NCBI GenBank assembly: GCA_023229825.1 | Contig: JALNYN010000013.1 | Span: 1-33,811, forward strand | Source: Minisyncoccota bacterium | GTDB taxonomy: Bacteria > Patescibacteriota > Minisyncoccia > Phycocordibacterales > CAIJYI01 | Direction of reading: 5' to 3' | DNA: 33,811 bases | Shown: positions 8,158-15,129 of the stretch, one piece after another | How positions within the stretch are numbered: the stretch's first letter is position 1 | How the letters are laid out: every line of letters starts with the position of its first letter | The notes under the pieces: generated by a model | The model's database searches: none | Told to the model about the DNA's origin: nothing | Seen by the model: the letters and a program-made list of their open reading frames with translations, nothing else | Made by a program: the position numbers and the translations under genes

Positions 8158-8284
8158 ATTTAAAAAGTAAAAATGAAAAACTAAAAACCAAAACGAAAAA
8201 GGAAAAAGTATCATTAAACAGTGTTTTGTGGCGTTTTTAATTTTACCTTGTCGTTTTTAGTTTTTCATTTTTACTTTTTAATTA
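8158..8284. repeat. Long inverted word repeat downstream of rpmB and mbl
   Basis: The left arm (8160-8188) reads TTAAAAAGTAAAAATGAAAA followed by ACTAAAAAC. The right arm (about 8255-8283) is its near-perfect reverse complement. The middle holds the recurring TTACCTTGTCGTTTTT word. The right arm overlaps the last codons of the minus-strand hydrolase gene, so the word itself encodes the C-terminal IKK and the TAA stop. Confidence 0.85.
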
Positions 8285-9158
8285 ATGTCACTCCATCCGT
8301 CTCAAATACCACCCTCCCCATCATATCTGTCCTCAAAACTTCGACATTTTCTTTCGCCGCGAGATCGAGCGTTTCTTGGTTCGGATGTCCGTATTTATTC
8401 TCCGATCCGACCGAAACCACGCCGTATTCGGGAGCAACAGCAGTAAGAAATTCTTCAGATGTTGAAGTTTTAGACCCGTGATGCCCGAATTTCAAAACAT
8501 TCGCATGAAGCGCCGTACCGTATTTTTCAGCCAGCGCGTTTTCCTGCTCCTTCGGCAGATCGCCGGTAAATAAAAATGACTCATTCCCATACGTGAGTTT
8601 TACCACGACCGAAGAGCTGTTCGTGTCGGCATTCGGAGCAAATTTATGTTCGGGATAGAGTATTTCAAGCTTGATGTTTTTATCAAGCCGTATAATTTCT
8701 CCCGGGCGAGCCACGATCTTGCGCGCACTCTCTTTTTCGGCATGTTTTTCCATCGCTTCGTATACTCCATTTCCCGCATACAGGTCGGGTTCAAAAAGGG
8801 CGCCGACCGAATAACGCTCAAAAACGGCCGGGAGTCCGCCGATATGATCCATGTCGGGATGCGTGGCAATGACGACGCCCAGTTCACGATCAAAAAACGG
8901 CAGCATATCGCCAAGTTCCGAAAGAATTTTCCCCGAGGGCGGTCCTCCGTCGATCAAAACCCGATTCCCGTTCGGCGCTTCGATCAATATCGCATCCCCC
9001 TGTCCCACATCAAGAAAGCTCACACGAAGCAGATGCCCGCGATTTTCCGAAAGCGCGGCAACCCAAACAAACACGGCGATAACAGCCATACCCAAAAGTA
9101 TGCCGATCTGAATTTTTCGAACCGTAATTTTTGTCGTAGGTTTCATTCGTTCGCTCAT
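8271..9158 (-). CDS. ComEC-type metallo-beta-lactamase hydrolase (separate protein)
   Basis: 295 aa from the ATG at 9158. One N-terminal membrane helix (about 15-36) is followed by a metallo-beta-lactamase domain: SFLDVGQGDAILIE (about 47-60), THPDMDHIGG (99-108), GD at 199-200 and FGHHGSK (224-230). These match the C-terminal domain of ComEC, which is thought to degrade the non-transported strand during DNA uptake. The ComEC channel gene at 13530 lacks this domain, so the two proteins may together make one functional ComEC. A TATAAT box overlaps the 9158 ATG; transcription from it would begin near 9150, favouring the ATG at 9146 as the real start. Confidence 0.88.
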   Translation of the reverse strand: MSERMKPTTKITVRKIQIGILLGMAVIAVFVWVAALSENRGHLLRVSFLDVGQGDAILIEAPNGNRVLIDGGPPSGKILSELGDMLPFFDRELGVVIATHPDMDHIGGLPAVFERYSVGALFEPDLYAGNGVYEAMEKHAEKESARKIVARPGEIIRLDKNIKLEILYPEHKFAPNADTNSSSVVVKLTYGNESFLFTGDLPKEQENALAEKYGTALHANVLKFGHHGSKTSTSEEFLTAVAPEYGVVSVGSENKYGHPNQETLDLAAKENVEVLRTDMMGRVVFETDGVTLIKK

Positions 9159-9162
9159 TATA
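9157..9162 (-). promoter_or_regulatory. -10 box overlapping the annotated hydrolase start
   Basis: TATAAT on the minus strand shares two bases with the ATG at 9158 and ends 10 nt before the in-frame ATG at 9146. If used, the mRNA would begin within a few bases of 9146 and be nearly leaderless. Confidence 0.45.
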
Positions 9163-9171
9163 CCCGAATTT

Positions 9172-9207
9172 CTCAAAAGAAAAACCCGTCCACGCAGAGT
9201 GAACGGG
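9172..9207 (-). terminator. Intrinsic terminator of the larger site-2 protease gene
   Basis: In the minus direction CCCGTTCAC pairs with GTGGACGGG (one T-G pair inside) around loop TCTGC, followed by TTTTTCTTTT. It lies about 20 nt after the stop at 9226. Confidence 0.9.
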
Positions 9208-9225
9208 CAGGTTTTCTTTTTTTGG

Positions 9226-10167
9226 TCACGTTGAGGCTTTTGGTAAAGCCGAGTGAGCCTTGCTTAATAGATAGAATAGTATGGAGATGAGGACAACTAA
9301 TGCAAGTCCCAAATATCCCACATAATGCACGATGTCTTTTGCAAAGGCGAGAAGCATTATGATCACGATAAAAGCAAATCCCGCTTTTTGGTACCAGAGG
9401 CCGAAACGAGGAAAATATTTTTTTACCGTTGGAAGGATCACGCATCCGCCATCAAGCGGTGGGATAGGCAGTAAATTAAGAACCGCCAATCCGAGAGAGA
9501 GCTGAGCCGCCCACTCTACTGCGGACCACATATCTTGCGCCATGCTAGGCAGGTCGGCAACGAATCCGACAGGTCCCGTTATTTCAGAAACATATTCCAC
9601 TGCGCTTAGGCTGACCGAAGCCGTATAAAAATGCGCCACGATCAATAAGATGCCGAGAACCGGTCCGAGATATGAACTGATATATCTTCTGCCGAACCAC
9701 AGTGTCGGAATGGCGAGAAGCGGCACATAGAGACATGAGCTGGAGATCGCAAAATGCCAAATACATGACATCCAGTCCAAAATATTCCAATTCGATGTGT
9801 CATAAGCGTGAACACCCGGTACAAAAACCGAAGCGAACAGCAAAATATAAAGCAGGCAACCGAAGTGAATATTCGCAAAAGGTCCGGAGCAAAAAGCGAG
9901 CGCTCGCTCGCGATACGGCAGATCCATTACTTTCTCATCAACTTCGACGAACGCTCCGAGAAAAAAGGTTGCCGGATAAAAAGCAAAACGAATGCCTTTA
10001 AATTTTCCGGTTTTTGGAATGTACGAAAAGCACGGGCCTTTTTTGATACCAATACCGAACTCCCGTACTTTCAAGCCTCTATTTCGGAAAGAAATTAAAT
10101 GCGCTACCTCATGAAATACAACGGAGAGGTAGAATAATAACAGCAAAACAGCTACTTTGGTGTTCAT
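9226..10167 (-). CDS. Site-2 protease (M50, RseP-like without PDZ)
   Basis: 313 aa from the ATG at 10167. HEVAH in VVFHEVAHLI (about 18-27) and LNLLPIPPLDGG near residue 235 are the two zinc-ligand regions of M50 intramembrane proteases. Several hydrophobic helices are present and no clear PDZ domain is seen. The start is fixed by a strong GGAGG Shine-Dalgarno site 5 nt before the ATG, rare in this window. Upstream is a perfect TTGACA box with a 17-nt spacer, and downstream a good terminator, so it is an independent unit. Regulated proteolysis of an anti-sigma factor or signal peptide is the family role; the target here is unknown. Confidence 0.87.
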   Translation of the reverse strand: MNTKVAVLLLLFYLSVVFHEVAHLISFRNRGLKVREFGIGIKKGPCFSYIPKTGKFKGIRFAFYPATFFLGAFVEVDEKVMDLPYRERALAFCSGPFANIHFGCLLYILLFASVFVPGVHAYDTSNWNILDWMSCIWHFAISSSCLYVPLLAIPTLWFGRRYISSYLGPVLGILLIVAHFYTASVSLSAVEYVSEITGPVGFVADLPSMAQDMWSAVEWAAQLSLGLAVLNLLPIPPLDGGCVILPTVKKYFPRFGLWYQKAGFAFIVIIMLLAFAKDIVHYVGYLGLALVVLISILFYLLSKAHSALPKAST

Positions 10168-10216
10168 AAGCACCTCCCGTAATGTTGTAGTTGCAAATCA
10201 AAGAACTGTTAATTTT

Positions 10217-10245
10217 AGCGTACAGTTAATGATACATTATGTCAA
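10217..10245 (-). promoter_or_regulatory. TTGACA promoter and SD leader of the M50 gene
   Basis: TTGACA at 10240-10245, 17-nt spacer, TACGCT at 10217-10222. The leader is about 45 nt and ends with GGGAGGTG before the ATG. The -10 is weak, but the -35 and spacing equal those of three other genes in this window. Confidence 0.55.
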
Positions 10246-10264
10246 CTTACGAAAAAAGTGAGTT

Positions 10265-11113
10265 CTACGTTAAGGTCATTCCATTTAAAGCGGTCGCTTC
10301 GCTCAAAACGCGATCGATCTTGAGCTCGTCGATCCCGATGCCGTGCATCACATTTCGTTTTTGAAAAAGATCCCGGAAAAGCACGATGCCGCTTTCCATC
10401 AGCCGCCGCTTATCGGCGCCGGAGAGCGTGGTCAGCGCGGTGATCGGATACATGCGCGTTTCATTTACCAGGTCCTGAAGATTGCCATGACGAGGATAAT
10501 TCCAGCCGATCACATGCAGTCCGGCGCATTGCGCATACTGGATCGCTTTTGATGTCAGCTTCGTGTTCGTCACCAGCCACGCCTCATGAAATCGTTCCGT
10601 GACGTCTTTCACGCTTTCGTGCTTTTTTTGAATATCCTGAAAACGTTCGCGAACATAGAGCGCCACCTTGAGATCCGTTTTGAATCCTTCTTCGTTATGG
10701 AATTTACATTCAATGAGAATATGCGTGCCCTCTTTTTTTGCGGACACATCCACCTCATGATCCACGCACCAGCCCTGAACGATCTGATCCGTCTTCACTT
10801 CGTATCCTTTCGTACGGAAGATCTCTCCGACATACTGCTCGAACGGAAAACCGGACGGACCCATTTCGCGGATCGCGCGGCGCAGGCTGTATTGAGCGGC
10901 GACGCCTTTATGCAGGCGTTTGAGAAGCGCAAAAGCATGGCGGTAAATTTTTTCGGTAGACATGCCTTCTTTCATTTCGGAAAGAATGCGAACGACCACC
11001 GTGTCGGTATCGTCCTGTCCCGCTCCGCTCCGAAGAAGCGAGCTGCGAAGTTTTTCCTCATCGAATATCTCCCGTTCCCCGTTCGCTTTTATGACCCAGT
11101 GTTGTTGTGACAT
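10265..11113 (-). CDS. ATP-cone / PD-(D/E)XK nuclease fusion protein
   Basis: 282 aa. Residues about 5-90 look like an ATP-cone, the nucleotide-sensing domain of NrdR and ribonucleotide reductase (WVIKANGEREIFDEEKL at the start). Residues about 88-210 resemble an Mrr/restriction-endonuclease fold, with candidate catalytic residues D122, E135 and K137 in VDV and LIECKF. The tail (about 222-250) has a helix-hairpin-like LTTLSGADKRRLMESGI. A nucleotide-gated DNA nuclease is the inference: defence, DNA-damage response or dNTP-linked control. No methyltransferase or NrdR target gene is nearby. ATP-cone/restriction-like fusions occur in other bacteria, but I know of no firm function. Confidence 0.72.
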   Translation of the reverse strand: MSQQHWVIKANGEREIFDEEKLRSSLLRSGAGQDDTDTVVVRILSEMKEGMSTEKIYRHAFALLKRLHKGVAAQYSLRRAIREMGPSGFPFEQYVGEIFRTKGYEVKTDQIVQGWCVDHEVDVSAKKEGTHILIECKFHNEEGFKTDLKVALYVRERFQDIQKKHESVKDVTERFHEAWLVTNTKLTSKAIQYAQCAGLHVIGWNYPRHGNLQDLVNETRMYPITALTTLSGADKRRLMESGIVLFRDLFQKRNVMHGIGIDELKIDRVLSEATALNGMTLT

Positions 11114-11117
11114 ATGT

Positions 11118-11218
11118 TTGTTAGGTTTTAGGTGTTAGCTTTTAGGTGTTAGGTTCACGACGGAACTCGTTGTTTTTGTTTCAAGCTAAAACCTGAAACC
11201 TAACACCTAAAACCTTAT
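11118..11218. repeat. Inverted TTAGGTGTTAGGTTTTAGC word repeat
   Basis: Left arm 11120-11154 consists of TTAGGTTTTAGGTGTTAGC-type words; right arm 11184-11215 is the reverse complement (GCTAAAACCTGAAACCTAAC and ACCTAAAACC). The same word family recurs at 29420-29510. It lies between the nuclease start and the DedA gene, in a divergent gap. Confidence 0.88.
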
Positions 11219-11272
11219 CTAGATTATCTCACATACCAATTAAAAGAGAAATATGTAAAAACCGGCTCCGTG

Positions 11273-11281
11273 TGTTACAAT
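11273..11281 (+). promoter_or_regulatory. Extended -10 promoter of the DedA gene
   Basis: TGTTACAAT is an extended -10 (TG-N-TACAAT). It ends 8 nt before the ATG at 11290, so the transcript would start within one or two bases of the start codon. Confidence 0.5.
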
Positions 11282-11289
11282 TTACTTTT

Positions 11290-11871
11290 ATGGATACCGA
11301 AACAATAATCGTGTCGTTCAGCTATCTCGGAATTTTTGGTCTGATGATCTCTAACGGCTTCATCTCTTTCCCTTCGAGCCAAGTACTCTACATCATTGCC
11401 GGATACTTTGTTTTCAAAGGCGATCTTTCGCTTGCCGCGGTTATTGCAGTTGGCACACTCGGCAACACGATCGGCAACATCATTCTCTACGAAGCGGCGC
11501 GAAGCAAAGGACTCGCCTATCTCACGAAGTTTCAAATATTCCGCGAAAAAGAGATCAAAAAAGTCGAAGTGGTATTTCAAAAAAAGGGTGCCTGGTTTCT
11601 TGCCGTGGGCAAACTCGTTCCCGCCCTCAAAGTATTTATTCCCATCCCCGCCGGCCTCGCCAAAATGAATCGGGGACTATACATCGCCATTGTCTTCATC
11701 ACTTCCGCCATCTGGAGCACCCCCTTTCTCGCCATCGGATATTATTTCGGAAAAAGCTCCAAAGTCTTCGGAAGATACGCCATCGTCATGACCCTGGTCG
11801 CTTTTGTCGTCATGGCGGTATTCTACAAATTCATGAACAGCGAAGAAGTCGTCGCCGAGATCGAGAAATAA
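11290..11871 (+). CDS. DedA family membrane protein
   Basis: 193 aa, DedA/SNARE-associated family. ISNGFISFPSSQVLYIIAGY near the N-terminus, GNTIGNIILYEAAR and VGKLVPALKVFIPIPAGLAKM are typical of the family, the last being its conserved re-entrant region. Family members flip undecaprenyl phosphate or phospholipids across the membrane. The ATG at 11290 is chosen over the upstream frame because of its place after the -10 element. It is a single-gene unit with no Shine-Dalgarno site. Confidence 0.88.
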   Translation: MDTETIIVSFSYLGIFGLMISNGFISFPSSQVLYIIAGYFVFKGDLSLAAVIAVGTLGNTIGNIILYEAARSKGLAYLTKFQIFREKEIKKVEVVFQKKGAWFLAVGKLVPALKVFIPIPAGLAKMNRGLYIAIVFITSAIWSTPFLAIGYYFGKSSKVFGRYAIVMTLVAFVVMAVFYKFMNSEEVVAEIEK

Positions 11872-11887
11872 ACATTTCGACGTATTG

Positions 11888-11916
11888 TTGACAATAAATC
11901 AAGTGTATGCTAGATT
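11888..11916 (+). promoter_or_regulatory. TTGACA / TGCTAGATT promoter
   Basis: Perfect TTGACA at 11888-11893, 17-nt spacer, TAGATT at 11911-11916 preceded by TGC (extended -10). It drives the gene at 12040 through a leader of about 117 nt. Confidence 0.7.
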
Positions 11917-12039
11917 CGTAACAGGTTAGTTCGTTAACAAAGCGCTAACTCAAACGGGATGGTCTGTAAGAGATCATTCTTCTACCCCGAACGAAAGGTT
12001 CGGGAAATCTATATCGGCGCAAGGCCGTAGGAGATTGAA
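11917..12039 (+). other. Structured 5' leader
   Basis: The leader has at least one clear hairpin, CCCGAAC-GAAAG-GTTCGGG (about 11985-12004), a possible GTTAG/CTAAC stem near 11925-11948, and a small CGGC/GCCG stem just before the AGGAG Shine-Dalgarno site. It is unusually long for this window, where many genes look leaderless. It does not match a riboswitch class I recognise. Confidence 0.4.
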
Positions 12040-12636
12040 ATGAAAAGAGCAAATGAAAACTGGTCAGATATCGCTGATGCGAAAGAAACAAACGATTTTT
12101 TAAAAGAAGAAATTCTAAAAAAATTCTCCTTGTTGCTTCGGTTTGTAAATGAAGTGGAGGAACACAAAATTCGCACCCTGTGCGTCAAAAAAATGACCAG
12201 AGAACAAATGTTGTCCTTCATGGAGACAGATAGATATCATACGCTCAAATTATTGGACAAAACCGGAAAAGTACTGCGCGAAGTCGGATATAAAAAAACT
12301 TTTCGCAATCCGATAAGAGATTTATACCGTAAGATATTTGAGGCTGAAGCTTTTGAATACGAAACGGTAGAAGAAGCGCTTTCCTCTCTTGGAAAAGATA
12401 GGAAACGCGTTATGTATGCTTTGGAATCTTATGGCGCTTTCTGGAATGACTTTGACATTTATGGTTATACCGAAGGTATTTACTGGTTCTCTTTCTATCT
12501 TTACAAAACCCCTTCCAATTACAAAAACTTCGCAGAGTTTGTGGGCGATACTATCGGGAAAGAAACACCAATTTCTAAAGAGCATACAAATGCAAAAATG
12601 GAGTTAAACTCTATGCTCGAAGATATCGACAAATAA
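12040..12636 (+). CDS. Uncharacterised 198-aa protein
   Basis: Not recognised. Soluble, mixed-charge and probably mostly helical, with an aromatic-rich middle (FWNDFDIYGYTEGIYWFSFYLY, broken here into its region about 144-165). The start is secured by AGGAG six nt before the ATG. It has its own consensus promoter, a structured leader and a strong terminator, so it is an autonomous unit, unlike most neighbours. Its 3' side faces the palindrome-bracketed Cas2-like gene. The independent packaging hints at acquisition or a regulated accessory role, but nothing in the protein shows function. Confidence 0.75.
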   Translation: MKRANENWSDIADAKETNDFLKEEILKKFSLLLRFVNEVEEHKIRTLCVKKMTREQMLSFMETDRYHTLKLLDKTGKVLREVGYKKTFRNPIRDLYRKIFEAEAFEYETVEEALSSLGKDRKRVMYALESYGAFWNDFDIYGYTEGIYWFSFYLYKTPSNYKNFAEFVGDTIGKETPISKEHTNAKMELNSMLEDIDK

Positions 12637-12654
12637 ATAACCACTCGATATGAA

Positions 12655-12688
12655 CACACGCCACGGCTCAATCGCCGTGGTGTTTTTA
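12655..12688 (+). terminator. Intrinsic terminator
   Basis: CCACGGC (12661-12667) pairs with GCCGTGG (12674-12680) around TCAATC, extended by ACAC/TGTT, and followed by TTTTTAATTT. It ends the gene at 12040. Confidence 0.93.
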
Positions 12689-12711
12689 ATTTAAAATTTT
12701 ATATAAAAACC

Positions 12712-12751
12712 GCAGTTGTAAATTTAAGCATATGCTTAAATTTACAACTGC
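12712..12751. repeat. 40-bp perfect palindrome downstream of the Cas2-like gene
   Basis: Two 20-bp arms with no loop, centred on AGCATATGCT, outer sequence GCAGTTGTAAATT. In the minus direction the palindrome is followed by GGTTTTTAT, so it may also terminate the Cas2-like gene. It shares its core and flanks with the 60-bp palindrome at 13454-13513. Confidence 0.97.
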
Positions 12752-12779
12752 ATATTTACTCTAAAGATTAGTGAGACAT

Positions 12780-13439
12780 TTATTTCATCTCAAAATGTTT
12801 TTTCAATTCCTCGTCTTTCGTCAAATGATCCACTGAGAGTATTTCCACGAATTTTCCGACGCCGAAATAATCGGCGACATAAAGTATTTCTTTTTCGCAG
12901 GGGTGCGGATACACCCAGACGCTTTTTTGATATTGAAAAAATCCGAGCGCCTTGAGTCTCCACCTGAGCGCCTCTCTCGCTTTCTTATGCTGTACTGGAA
13001 TATCGAACAGTACGAACGTCCACTTCCCTCCCCACTTTTTCGGTTCAGGCAATTCCACATCGTCGAACAATATTTTTTGAAAATACGCCTCGCCCTTTTT
13101 TGTGAGCCGAACACGTGGAACGTCATCGGCCGATAAAAACTCTTCAATGTATCCCCCTCTTTTTAAATTTCCCGCAGCGCTTGCAAAATCCCTGTTTGAA
13201 TATCCTTTAGCTCTTTGGTAGCCTCGCGCCGCAACAGTAAGACCCGGAGCAACCGCGCCGAGCACCGCCGCACCGGAAAGAAGAATAAGGGCTAATGCCA
13301 CTTGCGTAACATAACTAGCGGGGGTTCCCGAAGCAAGGAATTCTTCTGCGCGAATTTTTAAAGTTTTCTCGTCAATATTTTTCGAGGCAAAATAATTTTT
13401 CACATATTTTGATTTTGGTTGAATTTTTGGTTTTGCCAT
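12780..13439 (-). CDS. Membrane-anchored winged-helix / Cas2-like (PaaX-type) protein
   Basis: 219 aa. Basic N-terminus, a hydrophobic helix at about 45-66, a winged-helix region at about 75-118 (SNRDFASAAGNLKRGGYIEE, RVRLTKKGEAYF), and a ferredoxin-like domain at about 138-205 resembling Cas2 and the central domain of PaaX: KWTFVLFDIP with D146 where Cas2 has its strand-1 aspartate, then LRWRLKALGF and SVWVYPHP. Such proteins are often labelled Cas2 in Parcubacteria, but there is no cas1 and no CRISPR array here. Two related perfect palindromes bracket the gene. Its -35 box sits within the upstream one, which suggests autoregulation (inference). Repressor, palindrome-binding nuclease and mobile-unit protein are all open. 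Confidence 0.8.
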   Translation of the reverse strand: MAKPKIQPKSKYVKNYFASKNIDEKTLKIRAEEFLASGTPASYVTQVALALILLSGAAVLGAVAPGLTVAARGYQRAKGYSNRDFASAAGNLKRGGYIEEFLSADDVPRVRLTKKGEAYFQKILFDDVELPEPKKWGGKWTFVLFDIPVQHKKAREALRWRLKALGFFQYQKSVWVYPHPCEKEILYVADYFGVGKFVEILSVDHLTKDEELKKHFEMK

Positions 13440-13445
13440 ACTCGC

Positions 13446-13474
13446 AGTGTATCAAAATAATTTTCAGTTGTAAA
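13446..13474 (-). promoter_or_regulatory. Promoter overlapping the 60-bp palindrome
   Basis: TTTACA (13469-13474), 17-nt spacer, TACACT (13446-13451), then 6 nt to the ATG at 13439. The predicted transcript starts at the ATG, making it leaderless. The -35 and most of the spacer lie within the palindrome, so a protein bound there would block polymerase. Confidence 0.55.
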
Positions 13475-13513
13475 TTCTAGCATATGCTAGAATTTACAAC
13501 TGAAAATTATTTT
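13454..13513. repeat. 60-bp perfect palindrome upstream of the Cas2-like gene
   Basis: Two 30-bp arms with no mismatch and no loop, centre AGCATATGCT within CTAGCATATGCTAG. The inner 38 bp (CAGTTGTAAATT...AATTTACAACTG) match the downstream palindrome with only a two-base symmetric difference per arm. It lies 14 bp upstream of the start codon and 16 bp from the ComEC stop, so it also separates the two genes. Confidence 0.97.
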
Positions 13514-13529
13514 AGAAATTTTGAAAAAA

Positions 13530-15053
13530 TTATTTTTGGGATGATGTAATGGGGCCGCCATTGAGAATTTGAGTTCTTTGTTCTTGCTTTTTCCGATAGG
13601 CGAAATACATTATTGCGTATCCGAAATATACGGCGACGAGGACCGCTGCGGAAAATTGCGGGACGGAAACCGATGCGAACGGCAGGCCGGCGAAAAATGA
13701 GGCGATGGCAAACACGGACGAAAGCAGGAGAAACACGGGGAAACCGAAAAAGGTTCCGAACGCGGTAATGAAACCGAGAAGCATGCCGAGAGCTCCGAAA
13801 AACATCGCGAGGGGGATCATTGGGAGCACTAAAAGATTTACGGGAAGGGCGACGAGGGAAAGCATTCCGGTTTCATAGAGCAATAGCGGGAGCACGAAAA
13901 TTTGAGTGGAAAGCGTAGCCGATAGTGTTTCTCGAATTCCCCATCTATCGGTCACTCTCGAAAAACGGCGTGAGATCTCGGGTCCGAGCAAAAGCAATCC
14001 GAGTGTTGCCAAAAATGAAAGCTGAAAGGATGGATCGTACAAAAGAGAAAGCGGATTCCAAAGTACCATAAAGAACGCCGCAACAAAAAGCAGGTGAAGC
14101 GCTTCCGATGTTCGTCCTGTTACCCGTGCGAAGATCGCCAAGAGCGCCATCACGGTCGCACGCAGAGTGGAAGCTCCGAGTCCGGTCATCACCGCAAAAA
14201 GAACGACGCCGATACCTCCCATGATCGATGCCGCCATCCTCGATAGCGGAAAGATCAGGAAGAATCGAGTAATGAAGTCCGCAACGATGGTGATGTTGTA
14301 GCCCGAGAGCACGACAATATGAATAATGCCGGCAACGCGAAACATATCTAAAACATCGGAACCCATGGCGCGCTTTGCACCGAAGATGAGGCCATCGAGC
14401 AATCCGGCATGCGGTTCGGGAAGAATGCGCGAAACTTGATCGATCATTATCTTCTTCCTACCGTATAAAAAATCGACGAGAGAATTTCCCTGCCCCGAAG
14501 CAAGCGTCTCGGTTTTTGGAAAAGGCATCTCATACAAAATTCCGTCCTTCTTGAGATAAGAAACGTAATCGAAAGATCGTCCGTCATCGTTTTGAAAATT
14601 TTCCGGCAGCGAGAGCGTGCCGGCCGCCCGAATGCGGTCGCCATACGAAAATTCCGGATACTTCCGAACGGCAAGCAAAACCTTTTCCTCCTCCGGCAAA
14701 ATGTATGAAACGCCACCCGTTTCTATTTTTTCCGCGCCGATCGTGAGGTAAGTGGAATTTTCACGCACATCAGGCTCCTCAAGCACACCCTCTGCGACGA
14801 TCTTTCGGCCGACAAATTGTTCGAGCAGCGCGTCCGATCGCGAAGGAACAAAACCTGCGCGAATATATCCGAAAGCAAAAAGCATCAGCGTAACGGAAAA
14901 GAGAATTTTTTGCGTGGAACGCGATCTCGGAAAATACGCGAGAGCGGAAACAAAAACAGCGAAGACCGCAAAAGAAATTCCGAGATCGAAAAAGGAACGG
15001 AGCGCGACCCCGCCCAAAAACCCAAAAATTCCATAACGGACGAACCGAGACAT
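13530..15053 (-). CDS. comEC: ComEC channel protein lacking the hydrolase domain
   Basis: 507 aa with the N-terminal membrane/OB-fold part (DUF4131-like, about 1-190) and the competence channel domain (about 200-480): GLIFGAKRAM, HIVVLSGYNITIVADF (standing where HLLAISGLHV is usual), STLRATVMALLA and DPSFQLSFLATLGLLLLGPE. It ends after the last helices, without the C-terminal metallo-beta-lactamase domain seen in full-length ComEC of about 750 aa. That domain is encoded by a separate gene at 8271. ComEC conducts single-stranded DNA through the membrane in natural transformation. It is divergent from the deacetylase gene. Confidence 0.93.
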   Translation of the reverse strand: MSRFVRYGIFGFLGGVALRSFFDLGISFAVFAVFVSALAYFPRSRSTQKILFSVTLMLFAFGYIRAGFVPSRSDALLEQFVGRKIVAEGVLEEPDVRENSTYLTIGAEKIETGGVSYILPEEEKVLLAVRKYPEFSYGDRIRAAGTLSLPENFQNDDGRSFDYVSYLKKDGILYEMPFPKTETLASGQGNSLVDFLYGRKKIMIDQVSRILPEPHAGLLDGLIFGAKRAMGSDVLDMFRVAGIIHIVVLSGYNITIVADFITRFFLIFPLSRMAASIMGGIGVVLFAVMTGLGASTLRATVMALLAIFARVTGRTSEALHLLFVAAFFMVLWNPLSLLYDPSFQLSFLATLGLLLLGPEISRRFSRVTDRWGIRETLSATLSTQIFVLPLLLYETGMLSLVALPVNLLVLPMIPLAMFFGALGMLLGFITAFGTFFGFPVFLLLSSVFAIASFFAGLPFASVSVPQFSAAVLVAVYFGYAIMYFAYRKKQEQRTQILNGGPITSSQK

Positions 15054-15114
15054 GGGTCATATTGTACGGAAAAAACGGCAAGCGGGCAAATTTCTCGGTT
15101 TTTGTTTTTCCTTG

Positions 15115-15120
15115 TATAAT
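15115..15120 (+). promoter_or_regulatory. -10 box of the deacetylase gene
   Basis: A perfect TATAAT ends 9 nt before the GTG at 15130. The predicted transcript has only about 3 nt of leader. No -35 consensus is visible. Confidence 0.5.
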
Positions 15121-15129
15121 GGCGCTATA

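Noticed and set aside
8646..9290. Long plus-strand open frame opposite the ComEC-type hydrolase
   Set aside because: It is a shadow of the hydrolase gene; no motif, start signal or compositional support.
12780..13439. CRISPR-Cas locus because of a Cas2-like domain
   Set aside because: There is no cas1, effector gene, or repeat-spacer array anywhere in the window; the protein also carries a winged helix and a membrane helix.
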